Shown here: positions 1 through 9,341 of the stretch, piece by piece | Layout of the letters: each line of letters opens with the position of its first letter | Numbering within the stretch: position 1 is the stretch's first letter | Assembly (NCBI RefSeq): GCF_001553605.1 | Contig: NZ_CP014229.1 | Coordinates: forward strand, 165,001 to 229,000 | Direction: 5' to 3' | Origin: Desulfovibrio fairfieldensis | GTDB taxonomy: Bacteria; Desulfobacterota; Desulfovibrionia; Desulfovibrionales; Desulfovibrionaceae | DNA: 64,000 nucleotides | The notes under the pieces: generated by a model | What the model was told of the DNA's origin: nothing | The model's database searches: none | What the model saw: only the letters and a program-made list of their open reading frames with translations | Translations under genes and position numbers: made by a program

Positions 1-1963
<1,963 letters not shown>

Positions 1964-2011
1964 CTCTTGAAAAACTCCTTCCTTCCCTGTCAATTATATT
2001 TTGCCAAATTT

Positions 2012-2125
2012 TTTGGCAGCCATAGAGAAGAGGGTACACCCGATCCCATTCCGAACTCGGTAGTTAAGCTCTTCCTCGCCGATGATACTGCATAACGTCA
2101 TGTGGGAAAGTAGGCCGCTGCCAAA
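2012..2125 (+). rRNA. 5S ribosomal RNA
   Basis: About 114 nt just after the 23S gene. The ends pair (TTTGGCAGCC with the closing GCTGCCAAA), and the conserved 5S segment CCGATCCCATTCCGAACTCGG is at about 2040-2060. It completes the 23S-5S end of an rRNA operon. The exact ends may shift by a few bases. Confidence 0.95.
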
Positions 2126-2134
2126 AATTGCTCG

Positions 2135-2180
2135 GAAGCCCCCCTCGCCGCTCTCAGCGCAAGGGGGGCTTCTCTTGTCC
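2135..2180 (+). terminator. rRNA operon terminator
   Basis: A perfect 11-bp stem, GAAGCCCCCCT (2135-2145) with AGGGGGGCTTC (2162-2172), is followed by a T-rich tail directly after the 5S gene. Confidence 0.9.
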
Positions 2181-2242
2181 GCTCTATGCTGCCGCGCCTG
2201 CAAGACCCCCCCAACTCCGCGAATTCCCGAACCATCCCACCG

Positions 2243-2268
2243 CTTCCTTCCTTCCTTCCTTCCTTCTT
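2243..2268. repeat. CTTC tetranucleotide microsatellite
   Basis: About six CTTC units in tandem between the rRNA operon and the ORP-like cluster. With the CTT tract at 2587 it makes this 600-base intergenic stretch unusually rich in simple repeats. Confidence 0.85.
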
Positions 2269-2326
2269 CACCTTGCCTTGAACCGGACAGGCTGGAAAAC
2301 CCGCGGGTCTGCTTCTAGAGCAGATT

Positions 2327-2389
2327 AACTTTGAAATTTGTAAAATTTCAAAGTTGATATTCTGGCGAAAAACCTGGTTTCACCAGAAT
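2327..2389. repeat. Two adjacent inverted repeats
   Basis: The first arms are AACTTTGAAATTT and AAATTTCAAAGTT (2327-2355). The second are ATTCTGG and CCAGAAT (2359-2389). The TTTGAAA/TTTCAAA core matches the dispersed palindrome family seen elsewhere in the window. Otherwise 2180-2586 holds no credible gene. Confidence 0.7.
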
Positions 2390-2496
2390 CAACGCCGCGT
2401 TGCTCTCGATGCCTGTACGCCCTTTGGGCTACAGGCACGGCCCTGCGGGCCGCCCGTCGGGTCGGTCTTCGCGGCGCGCCGCACCTTGTGCGGCGG

Positions 2497-2525
2497 TAGA
2501 GCAATTTCAAAGTGAAATTGCTCTA
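2497..2525. repeat. Dispersed palindrome, type copy
   Basis: A perfect palindrome: TAGAGCAATTTCA, a three-base loop, then TGAAATTGCTCTA. It is the cleanest member of an intergenic repeat family with relatives near 6566, 8208, 12202, 12375, 12966, 14240, 23116, 57039 and 61879. Confidence 0.85.
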
Positions 2526-2586
2526 AAACTGTCCCCGGGACGTTCCGCCTGGTTCCGACATCGATCAAACGGCCCGGTTTTGGAGG

Positions 2587-2647
2587 CTTCTTCTTCTTCT
2601 TCTTCTTCTTCTTCTTCTTCTTCTTCTTCTTCTTCTTCTTCTTCTTC
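2587..2647. repeat. CTT trinucleotide microsatellite, about 20 units
   Basis: About 61 bases of uninterrupted CTT/TTC repeat, ending roughly 80 bases before the -35 box of the first ORP-like gene. An open frame across it would encode poly-serine, but it has no ribosome-binding site or recognisable domain and is not taken as a gene. Such tracts change copy number by slippage. Confidence 0.95.
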
Positions 2648-2727
2648 AATAGCTCACGGTTTCAAGAGAGTTGTGCCTCTTGGATGCGAGCGGCCAGGAC
2701 AGCAGGCAATTTTCTTTTGCCCGCTGC

Positions 2728-2765
2728 TTGACATTCCAGGTTGTTGGATTATGCTCATTTGAGCA
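2728..2765 (+). promoter_or_regulatory. Promoter with palindromic operator for the ORP-like operon
   Basis: TTGACA (2728-2733), a 16-bp spacer and TATGCT (2750-2755) form a reasonable sigma-70 promoter. A perfect palindrome, TGCTCA-TT-TGAGCA (2752-2765), overlaps the -10 box and probable start site, where a repressor would block transcription. A ribosome-binding site AAAAGGAG (2795-2802) and ATG 2810 follow. The binding protein is unknown; the DUF134 protein encoded in the same cluster is a candidate by inference. Confidence 0.6.
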
Positions 2766-2809
2766 ATATTCTGTGGCGCTCATGCCATACCGCGAAAAGG
2801 AGTCTCAGT

Positions 2810-3166
2810 ATGAAAATTGCCGTTTCCAGCGAAGGGCCGGGCCTGGATTCCATGGTGGACCCCCGTTTCGGCCGAGCCGCCGGTTTTGTATTGGTGGATA
2901 CGGACAGTATGGCCGCTGAATATCTGGACAATGGAGCCTCGCAGATTCTGGCTCAGGGCGCGGGTATTGAAACCGCCGAGCGCTTGGCCGGGGCCGGGAT
3001 ACGGGCCGTGCTGAGCGGCTATGTGGGGCCCAAGGCTTTTGCGGCCCTGCAGGCGGCGGATATCGCCGTCTATCAGGACCTGGACGGCCGCAGCGTGCGT
3101 GAAGCCGTGCGCTGTTATCTGGAAGGCGGCGTTACAGCCGCCGATGCCCCCAACAAGCAGGCCTGA
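2810..3166 (+). CDS. ORP-like NifX/NifB-family protein
   Basis: A 118-residue protein of the dinitrogenase iron-molybdenum cofactor (NifX/MTH1175-like) family, beginning MKIAVSSEGPGLDS with the usual DPRFGRA segment near residue 20. In Desulfovibrio a protein of this family, the orange protein (ORP), binds a Mo-Cu-S cluster and is encoded with MinD-type ATPases in a complex linked to cell division. Here it leads a cluster of exactly that make-up and ends one base before the next start. ATG 2810 was chosen over an upstream ATG because AAAAGGAG lies 7 bases before it. Metal binding is inferred, not seen. Confidence 0.82.
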   Translation: MKIAVSSEGPGLDSMVDPRFGRAAGFVLVDTDSMAAEYLDNGASQILAQGAGIETAERLAGAGIRAVLSGYVGPKAFAALQAADIAVYQDLDGRSVREAVRCYLEGGVTAADAPNKQA

Positions 3167-3167
3167 A

Positions 3168-4055
3168 ATGCGTATAGCCATGGCAAGCGGCAAAGGCGGG
3201 GCCGGAAAGACCACGGTCACGGCCTCCCTGGCATCGGTTTGGGACGGCCCCTGCCTGGTCGTGGACGCGGATGTGGAAGCGCCCAATCTGCATCTTTTTC
3301 TGCATCCCGAACTGTCGGCCCCGGAAAGCGTCTATCTGGAAGTGCCCGTGCTGGACAAGGAGCGCTGCACCAACTGCGGCGCGTGCCGGGAAATCTGCGC
3401 CTACAAGGCCATTGCGCGTCTGGGCGCGAAAATCATGATTTTTCCGGACATGTGCCACGGCTGCGGCGGTTGTTTCGCCGTGTGCGAAGCCCAGGCGCTG
3501 AGCGTCGGGCGGCGTGAGCTGGGTGTAGTGCAGTTTGGCACGGCGTTGGACGGCAAGGCACGCTTTCTCATGGGCCGCAGCCGGATCGGCGAGGCCATGA
3601 CCCCGCCGCTGTTGCGCGGGCTGGAGAATGCCTTGGCTGCCATGCTGGCGCAGGACGGGGCCGATGTGCTGCTGGACGCGCCTCCGGGCGTGAGTTGCCC
3701 GGCCATGACCGTGGCACGCCAGGCGGATATGATCGTGCTGGTGGCCGAACCCACGCCCTTCGGCTTTCATGATTTCCGGCTGGCGCACACCGCGTTCAGC
3801 CGTCTGGGCAAGCCGCTGGCCGTGATTATGAATCGTGCGGGCATACCGGACAACCTGGCCGGGGACGCGCTGCTGCGCGCCTACTGCGCGGAGCAGGAGT
3901 TGCCTCTTCTGGCCGAGCTGCCTTTTGAGCGCGCCGCCGCCGAGAGCTATGCGCGCGGACGTTTGCCGGTGCTGGACTCCGAGGCTTGGCGGGAGCGCTT
4001 CCGCCTCTTGCGGACGGCGCTGCGCCATCAGGCCGGGGAGGTGCGCCATGCGTGA
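3168..4055 (+). CDS. MinD/ParA-type ATPase with inserted ferredoxin domain (1)
   Basis: A 295-residue P-loop ATPase of the COG1149 type. The deviant Walker A motif GKGGAGKTT is at residues 9-16. Two CxxCxxCxxxC [4Fe-4S] motifs are inserted at Cys67/70/73/77 and Cys96/99/102/106, and a Walker B-like DAPPGVSCP segment follows. Proteins of this type belong to the Desulfovibrio ORP complex and are related to Mrp/Nbp35 Fe-S carriers. The start follows the previous stop by one base, and the end overlaps the next gene by 8 bases, implying translational coupling. Confidence 0.9.
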   Translation: MRIAMASGKGGAGKTTVTASLASVWDGPCLVVDADVEAPNLHLFLHPELSAPESVYLEVPVLDKERCTNCGACREICAYKAIARLGAKIMIFPDMCHGCGGCFAVCEAQALSVGRRELGVVQFGTALDGKARFLMGRSRIGEAMTPPLLRGLENALAAMLAQDGADVLLDAPPGVSCPAMTVARQADMIVLVAEPTPFGFHDFRLAHTAFSRLGKPLAVIMNRAGIPDNLAGDALLRAYCAEQELPLLAELPFERAAAESYARGRLPVLDSEAWRERFRLLRTALRHQAGEVRHA

Positions 4056-4959
4056 GATTGTGGTCATCAGCGGCAAGGGCGGCACGGGTAAAACCACGGT
4101 CTGCGCGGCCTTTGCGCATCTGGCCGAAAATGCGGTCATCTGCGATCTGGATGTGGACGTGCCTGATCTGCACATTGTGCTGGACCCGCGCGTGGAGCGG
4201 GAGGAAGTTTTCATTTCCGGCCATACGGCGGAAATCGTGCAGGATCTCTGCGTCCAATGCGGCCGTTGCGCGGACCTTTGCCGCTTCGGAGCGGTTCGCA
4301 ATGAAGACGGACGTTTTGTCATCGACCCCCTGGATTGCGAGGGCTGCGGCGTGTGTCGCGCACTCTGTCCGGCTCGGGCCATTGACTTTCCCGAGCGACG
4401 CTGCGGCCTCTGGCGGATCAGCGAAACGCGCTTCGGCCCCTTTGTGCACGCCCAGCTGGAGCCCGGACAGGAGAATTCCGGCCGCCTGGTCAGTCTGCTC
4501 AAGCAGCAGGCCCGCGAGCTGGCCGCCGCGCAGGGTCGGGAGCTGATTCTCTGTGACGGCTCGCCGGGCGTGGGCTGTCCGGTGATCAGCTCGCTGGCGG
4601 GCGCGTCCCTGGCCGTGGCCGTGGTGGAGCCCACGCCCTCCGGGCGGCATGATTTCGAGCGGGTGGCGACACTCTGCCGACACTTCCGCATACCCGTGGC
4701 CGTGGTCATCAACAAGGCCGACCTCAATCCGGCCGAAGCCGAGGCCATCCGGCGCTTTGCCGTCGAGCAGGGGCATAGCCTGGCCGGAGAAATCCCCTTT
4801 GATCCCCAGGCGACCCGCGCCATGATCCGGCGGCAGGCGCTTACTGAGGAAGATACTCCCCTTGCCGCCGTGCTGGCGTCCATCTGGAAGCGCGTGCGCG
4901 CTCTGGCCGACGCAATGCCGGTACGGCGTGAAAACCTTAACCCTGTACACAGAGGATAG
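4048..4959 (+). CDS. MinD/ParA-type ATPase with inserted ferredoxin domain (2)
   Basis: A 303-residue paralogue of the preceding ATPase, with Walker A GKGGTGKTT at residues 9-17 and two [4Fe-4S] motifs at Cys68/71/74/78 and Cys97/100/103/107. Its ATG lies inside the end of the upstream gene. MinD-family ATPases dimerise around ATP, so a pair of such proteins may form a heterodimer; that is inference. The gene ends 4 bases before the next ATG. Confidence 0.9.
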   Translation: MREIVVISGKGGTGKTTVCAAFAHLAENAVICDLDVDVPDLHIVLDPRVEREEVFISGHTAEIVQDLCVQCGRCADLCRFGAVRNEDGRFVIDPLDCEGCGVCRALCPARAIDFPERRCGLWRISETRFGPFVHAQLEPGQENSGRLVSLLKQQARELAAAQGRELILCDGSPGVGCPVISSLAGASLAVAVVEPTPSGRHDFERVATLCRHFRIPVAVVINKADLNPAEAEAIRRFAVEQGHSLAGEIPFDPQATRAMIRRQALTEEDTPLAAVLASIWKRVRALADAMPVRRENLNPVHRG

Positions 4960-4963
4960 CGAC

Positions 4964-5344
4964 ATGAGCAAGACCATTCTGGCCGTTCCCTCGGTTCAGC
5001 CCGGCGGCCTGGATGCCGGCATGGGCATGCATTTCGGTCATTGCGACCTGTACACCATCGTGGAGCTGGAAGACGGCGCGGTGACCGGGCATTCCACCCT
5101 TCCATCCCTGGCGCACCAGCAGGGCGGCTGCCTGGCGCCCGTCCAGTATCTGGCCGAGCACGGAGTCAACGCGCTGCTGGCCGGGGGCATGGGCATGCGC
5201 CCGCTCATGGGCTTCAATCAGATGGGCATCCAGGTTTACTTCGCGGGCAATTATCCCACCGTGGGCGCGGCCGTGCAGGCTTTCAGCGAAGGAAAGCTGA
5301 CGCCCTTCACCATGGAACACACCTGCGGCGGCGGCCGGCATTAG
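4964..5344 (+). CDS. NifX-family dinitrogenase cofactor-type protein
   Basis: A 126-residue NifX/ORP-family protein with the motifs HFGHCDLYT near residue 26 and LLAGGMGMRPL near residue 73, and a glycine/histidine-rich C-terminus containing one cysteine. It closely resembles the C-terminal domain of the DUF134 fusion at 5857, suggesting a recent duplication inside the cluster. ATG 4964 gives the start of the conserved family; the upstream extension overlaps the previous gene. Confidence 0.85.
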   Translation: MSKTILAVPSVQPGGLDAGMGMHFGHCDLYTIVELEDGAVTGHSTLPSLAHQQGGCLAPVQYLAEHGVNALLAGGMGMRPLMGFNQMGIQVYFAGNYPTVGAAVQAFSEGKLTPFTMEHTCGGGRH

Positions 5345-5354
5345 GCGGTCCGTC

Positions 5355-5726
5355 ATGCCCAACGCGGAGAATATAAATGTTGTGCTGGTGAGCCGCCGTC
5401 CCGAAGCCTGGCGGGCCTGCACGGAGGAATTGCGGGCCGGAGGCTGCGGCCTGAGCGAAGTGGCGGATCTGGAGGCCTGCAAAGCGCGTCTGCGGGCCGA
5501 TCCGCCGCGACTGATCCTGCTGGACCCGGCTCCGGGCGAGGACGTGCGGCGCAGCGTGATGGAATTGCTGATGATCGACGCCCGGACGCATACCGCCGTT
5601 GCCAGCACTCTGGACCCCGAGGCTTTTCACGAGGCCATGGAGGGCCTGGGCATCTTGGACTGCCTGCCCCTGACGCCCGGCGCGGAGGATGCCCGCCGTC
5701 TGCTCCGCCTTCTGGCGGAAGTCTGA
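5355..5726 (+). CDS. Receiver-like protein of the ORP-like cluster
   Basis: A 123-residue protein that looks like a response-regulator receiver fold: NVVLVSRRPEAW as the first strand and LILLDPAPGED in the place of the phosphoacceptor strand near residue 55. No output domain is attached. The helix after the candidate aspartate (VMELLMIDARTHTAVAS) fits a CheY-like layout. The acidic pocket looks degenerate, so it may act by protein contact rather than phosphorylation. It starts 10 bases after the preceding gene and is likely the last gene of the transcript. Confidence 0.6.
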   Translation: MPNAENINVVLVSRRPEAWRACTEELRAGGCGLSEVADLEACKARLRADPPRLILLDPAPGEDVRRSVMELLMIDARTHTAVASTLDPEAFHEAMEGLGILDCLPLTPGAEDARRLLRLLAEV

Positions 5727-5751
5727 GCGGCCTTTCAGTATCTCTGAATCG

Positions 5752-5777
5752 CGGGCCGGGGGCTTTCTCCCGGCCCG
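5752..5777 (+). terminator. Terminator-like hairpin after the ORP-like operon
   Basis: CGGGCCGGG (5752-5760) pairs with CCCGGCCCG (5769-5777). There is no strong T tract, so termination may be partial. A TTGACA at 5785 could start a separate transcript for the next gene. Confidence 0.5.
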
Positions 5778-5856
5778 TCGCGTCTTGACAAGCTCCCTGC
5801 CGTTCTTACCAGCTTTTTAGTACATGTTAATTTTCATCCACCAGCACGAGGAGCCC

Positions 5857-6567
5857 ATGCCCAGACCCTGTCACTGCCGCCGTGTGGCCGCCTTGCCCAA
5901 GATGACCTATTTCAAGCCACGGGGCGTGCCCATGAGCGAGCTGGCGGAATGCCGGCTTTCCGTGGACGGACTGGAAGCCCTGCGCCTGGCCGATTATCAG
6001 GATCTGAACATGGACGAGGCCGCCGCCCGTATGGGCGTTTCGAGGCATACCTTCGGCAGGCTGCTGCGCAAGGCGCGCCGTTGCGTGGCCGAAGCCCTCA
6101 TTGAGGGACATGCCCTGCGCATTGAAGGCGGCGTCTGCGCCCTGGTGGATACATCTGAAACGCAAGGAGCTCTAGATATGAGTCAATCCATTCTGGTGGC
6201 CGTTCCCTCAGACGCGCCCGGCGGGCTGGAAGCCGCGCCCAGCGCCCACTTCGGCCACTGCGACGTCTATACCCTGGCCCGCGTGGAAAACGGGGCCGTC
6301 AGCGATGTGCGCGTGCTGCCCAACAGCGGGCATGAGCACGGCAATTGCCTCCAGCCCGTGCAGGAACTGGCGCAGCAGGGGGTCACCGCGCTGCTGGCCG
6401 GGGGCATGGGCATGCGCCCGCTCAGCGCCATGCAGGCCGCGGGCGTCACGGTCTATCACAATGCCGGGCAGGCCACGGTGGGCGATGCCCTGAAGGCCTT
6501 TGCCGCAGGCAAATTGCAACCCTTCGGCACGGAGCAGTTGTGCAAGGGCGGCTGCAATCACCATTAG
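5857..6567 (+). CDS. DUF134 DNA-binding domain fused to NifX-type domain
   Basis: A 236-residue fusion. Residues 1-100 are a DUF134 protein (start MPRPCHCRRVAALP) with a helix-turn-helix near 55-80 (MDEAAARMGVSRHTFGRLL). Residues 108-236 are a NifX/ORP-type domain with HFGHCDVYT and LLAGGMGMRPL. ATG 5857 was chosen because DUF134 proteins begin this way and a GAGGAG lies just upstream; an ATG 33 bases earlier has no such support. An internal ATG at 6178, preceded by AAGGAG, begins exactly at the NifX domain, so a second, shorter product is possible. A role as cluster regulator is inference. Confidence 0.85.
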   Translation: MPRPCHCRRVAALPKMTYFKPRGVPMSELAECRLSVDGLEALRLADYQDLNMDEAAARMGVSRHTFGRLLRKARRCVAEALIEGHALRIEGGVCALVDTSETQGALDMSQSILVAVPSDAPGGLEAAPSAHFGHCDVYTLARVENGAVSDVRVLPNSGHEHGNCLQPVQELAQQGVTALLAGGMGMRPLSAMQAAGVTVYHNAGQATVGDALKAFAAGKLQPFGTEQLCKGGCNHH

Positions 6568-6652
6568 AACATTTCCACGTTGAAATGCTCTAATTCCGGT
6601 TGTTGCCCACCCTTCCTTTTACGGCCCGGCCTGCGCGAGCAGGCCGGGCCGT
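6566..6652. repeat. Dispersed palindrome copy and GNRA-loop hairpin
   Basis: At 6566-6593 is a copy of the dispersed GAGCA-type palindrome with mismatched arms. At 6621-6652 is a perfect 14-bp stem (ACGGCCCGGCCTGC with its complement) closed by a GCGA loop, probably a terminator although no T tract follows. The rest of 6653-6810 shows nothing recognisable. Confidence 0.65.
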
Positions 6653-6811
6653 CCATTCCGTAATCACCCGCTCCTGGCGGCTCCGGATGGCGGCAGCGTC
6701 GCGAGAGCGCGTTCCGGCCCAGACCGCGTACAGATCCGCGCGGCGGAAGCGGGGCGGCCATATTGATCAAACAATAGTTTACTAATTATTTATAATTATA
6801 TATAAAGATTG

Positions 6812-6852
6812 TTGACAGCAAATTGATACTATGGTTAGTACCTAGATATCAA
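6812..6852 (+). promoter_or_regulatory. Candidate promoter/operator of the racemase-TRAP locus
   Basis: This is an AT-rich island (6765-6860) in an otherwise GC-rich region. It holds TTGACA at 6812-6817 and, about 17 bp downstream, a weak -10. An inverted pair TTGATA (6823-6828) and TATCAA (6847-6852) spans the likely start site. This would suit an operator for the GntR-type regulator at 11384, but no consensus match can be shown by eye. Confidence 0.4.
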
Positions 6853-6877
6853 TTTTACATCAAGCCAAGGAGGCCCC

Positions 6878-8032
6878 ATGCGGGAGATTCCGGCCACCGC
6901 ACCCCTGCGACACGCTGAGGTTTTTGTTTTCCGCGCGCCCATTGACGCGCCGGTGCGCACCTCCTTCGGCGTCATGCACGACAGGCCCGCCGTGCTGCTG
7001 CGTGTGGAGGATGAGGACGGCCTGTGCGGCTGGGGCGAAGCCTGGTGCAATTTCCCCTCCTGCGGCGCCGAGCACCGGGGCCGGTTGCTGGCTGAAACAG
7101 TCCTGCCCTCGGCCTTGGGCGCATCCTGGCGCGAGCCCGGCGGTCTTGTGCGCGAGGTGGCCCGCAAGCTGCGTATTTTGCGGCTCCAGGCCGACGAACC
7201 CGGCCCCATGGACCAGGCTCTGGCCTGTCTGGATATCGCCCTTTGGGATCTGGCCGCCCGCCGCGCCGGGGTTCCGCTGCACGCGTTGCTCGGCGACGCG
7301 GCCATGACGGCCATGCCCGCCTATGCCAGCGGCATCAATCATCCCGGCGTGGCCGAAACCGTGGCCCGCACGAGACAGGAGGGCTATCGGGCCTTCAAGG
7401 TCAAGATCGGTTTCGGCCGCGAGCAGGACGAGGCCAACATCCGCGCGGCCCTGGGCAGCCTGCTGCCCGGCGAGCGCCTGGCCGCGGACGCCAATCAGGC
7501 CTGGACCCTGGAACAGGCCCTGGAGGCCCTGCCGCGCCTGCGCCGATATCCTTTGCTCTGGGTGGAGGAGCCCCTGGCCTGCGACCGCCCGGCGGCGGAG
7601 TGGGCCGCTCTGGCCGCCGCCGGCCGATTCACGCTGGCGGCGGGAGAAAACATCCGCAGCGAGGTTGCTTTTGACGCGGCCATTGCCGCCGCCTCCGTCC
7701 GCGTCGTCCAGCCGGACGTCTGCAAATGGGGCGGCCTCACGGGCTGCCTGCGCGTGGCGCGCGCGGCCCTGGCCGCCGGGCTGCACTATTGTCCGCACTA
7801 TCTCGGCGGCGGCATCGGCCTGCTGGCTTCCGCCCATCTGCTGGCCGCCGTGGGCGGCGACGGCCTGCTGGAAGTGGACTGCAACCCCAATCCCCTGCGC
7901 GAGCTGTTGGCCGCTCCCTTTCCGCGCCTCAGGGATGGGCGTTTCCTGCTGAGTGACGCACCCGGTCTGGGCGTCGCGCCGGACATGGAAGCGGTGGAAA
8001 AGCTGCTGACCTTCCATGCGCGCTGCCGCTGA
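6878..8032 (+). CDS. Enolase-superfamily (mandelate racemase/muconate lactonizing) enzyme
   Basis: A 384-residue protein with the MR/MLE layout: an N-terminal capping domain and a barrel with KVK (Lys174/Lys176), metal ligands at DAN (Asp204), VEEP (Glu230) and GEN (Glu257), then QPDVCKWGG (Asp280, Lys283). Enzymes of this superfamily abstract the alpha-proton of a carboxylate, giving racemisation, lactonisation or dehydration; the substrate cannot be read. It lies upstream of a TAXI-TRAP transporter that probably imports its substrate. AAGGAGG at 6867 fixes the start. Confidence 0.88.
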   Translation: MREIPATAPLRHAEVFVFRAPIDAPVRTSFGVMHDRPAVLLRVEDEDGLCGWGEAWCNFPSCGAEHRGRLLAETVLPSALGASWREPGGLVREVARKLRILRLQADEPGPMDQALACLDIALWDLAARRAGVPLHALLGDAAMTAMPAYASGINHPGVAETVARTRQEGYRAFKVKIGFGREQDEANIRAALGSLLPGERLAADANQAWTLEQALEALPRLRRYPLLWVEEPLACDRPAAEWAALAAAGRFTLAAGENIRSEVAFDAAIAAASVRVVQPDVCKWGGLTGCLRVARAALAAGLHYCPHYLGGGIGLLASAHLLAAVGGDGLLEVDCNPNPLRELLAAPFPRLRDGRFLLSDAPGLGVAPDMEAVEKLLTFHARCR

Positions 8033-8125
8033 CGCCTTCCCCACCAAGTGTCAACAGGCCTGGGGGGTGTCGTCATGAGTGTCTTTTCTGTTATCTCTGC
8101 GTCGAACTTCGCCTTTTATTTCAGC

Positions 8126-8237
8126 CGAGTACCAGAAGAGTACACTCCTTTCATAACAGGCTCGTTCTCCTTGATATAACCGAAAATCCATCTCATGACG
8201 GCGCCCTCTAGAGCATCTCAAGTGTTAACTTCTCTAA
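8126..8237. repeat. Two dispersed intergenic repeats
   Basis: Around 8126-8153, CGAGTACCAGAAGAGTACAC matches a sequence at 55968-55999 almost base for base. At 8208-8237 is a degenerate copy of the GAGCA-type palindrome. They fill the gap between the racemase and the TRAP binding-protein gene. Confidence 0.65.
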
Positions 8238-8265
8238 TTTGTTCCATGTTTGGAAAGGAGATTCC

Positions 8266-9267
8266 ATGAAACGCCTGACGCTTATCCTGACGTGTCTTGT
8301 GGTCGGCGCGCTGTGCGCCGCTCTTCCGGCCCGCGCGGCCGAAAAAACGGTCATCCATCTGCTCAGCACGCCCTTCGGCACCGGCAGTTATGTGCTGGGC
8401 ACGGCTCTGGAGAGCATCGTCAACCAGGGCAATTATCCCCTGAGCATCGCTCACGCGGAAACGCCGGGCCAGGCCTACAACGTCAACAAGCTCAATGCCG
8501 ACGCCGCCGCGCGCCAGAATACCGTGGTGACGGCCTCGCAAGGCATCAACTGGCTGGCGGAGCAGGGCAAAAAGCCCTTCCCGGCCAAGCGCACGCCCCT
8601 CAAACTCATCGGCATCTATACCTATACGGCCACTTGGCTGGTGACCGGCGACAAGGACATCAAGAGCGTGGCCGACCTCCGGGGCAAGCGCATCGCCATG
8701 GGCCGCATTCCCCAGGTCATTTGGGGGTATGAACCCGACGCCCTGCTGCGCAACGGCTATGACGATGATTTTTACAAGAGCCTGAAGATCCAGTTCGTGG
8801 GCACCTCCGAAGCGGCCACGGCCCTGGTCAACGGCCAGGTGGACGCGGCCACCATCGGCGGCTACATGGACCCGGTGTCCGGCAAGTTCTCGCCCGCGCC
8901 CCAGACTGTGGAAGTGCTGGCCTCCGGCCGGGAACTCACGCATCTGGACTGGACTAAAGACGCGGTGGAAAAAACCGCCGCCAAGGACATCCGGCTCTTC
9001 CCCATCCAGGTTCCGGCCAAGGCCGTGGACGGCCTGGAAGCTCCCCTCTGGATCGGCGCGGATCTGCACGGCCTTTTCGCCCATCCCGATTTTCCCGAGG
9101 AATACGCCTACATCCTGGCGAAAGCCATGATCGAAAACATTGAGGCTTTCGGCAAATACCATGCCTTGGGCGGGCTCATGAGCCGCGCCGGACTGGTCAA
9201 GGGCTTCAGCCCGGAGAATATCCACCCCGGCGCGTTGCGCGCCTATCAGGAAGCCGGAATCCTGTAA
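8266..9267 (+). CDS. TAXI-family TRAP transporter solute-binding protein
   Basis: A 333-residue periplasmic protein with a signal peptide (MKRLTLILTCLVVGALCAAL, cleavage after ARA). The body matches TAXI-type TRAP receptors: TPFGTGSYVLG near residue 40, an ITASQG-like segment and LRGKRIAMG near residue 140. TAXI receptors capture small carboxylates for a Na+-coupled permease, here the fused permease that follows. The ATG at 8266 has GGAAAGGAG upstream. Confidence 0.9.
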   Translation: MKRLTLILTCLVVGALCAALPARAAEKTVIHLLSTPFGTGSYVLGTALESIVNQGNYPLSIAHAETPGQAYNVNKLNADAAARQNTVVTASQGINWLAEQGKKPFPAKRTPLKLIGIYTYTATWLVTGDKDIKSVADLRGKRIAMGRIPQVIWGYEPDALLRNGYDDDFYKSLKIQFVGTSEAATALVNGQVDAATIGGYMDPVSGKFSPAPQTVEVLASGRELTHLDWTKDAVEKTAAKDIRLFPIQVPAKAVDGLEAPLWIGADLHGLFAHPDFPEEYAYILAKAMIENIEAFGKYHALGGLMSRAGLVKGFSPENIHPGALRAYQEAGIL

Positions 9268-9341
9268 TTCTCCCGCCGTATTGCCCGGGGCCGCCGTCAC
9301 GGCCCCGGATTCGTCCGATCCGTCCGCCCGGAGGTGCCTCC

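Noticed and set aside
2400..2762. Open frame with a run of about 20 serines
   Set aside because: It is produced by the CTT microsatellite; there is no ribosome-binding site or other protein character.
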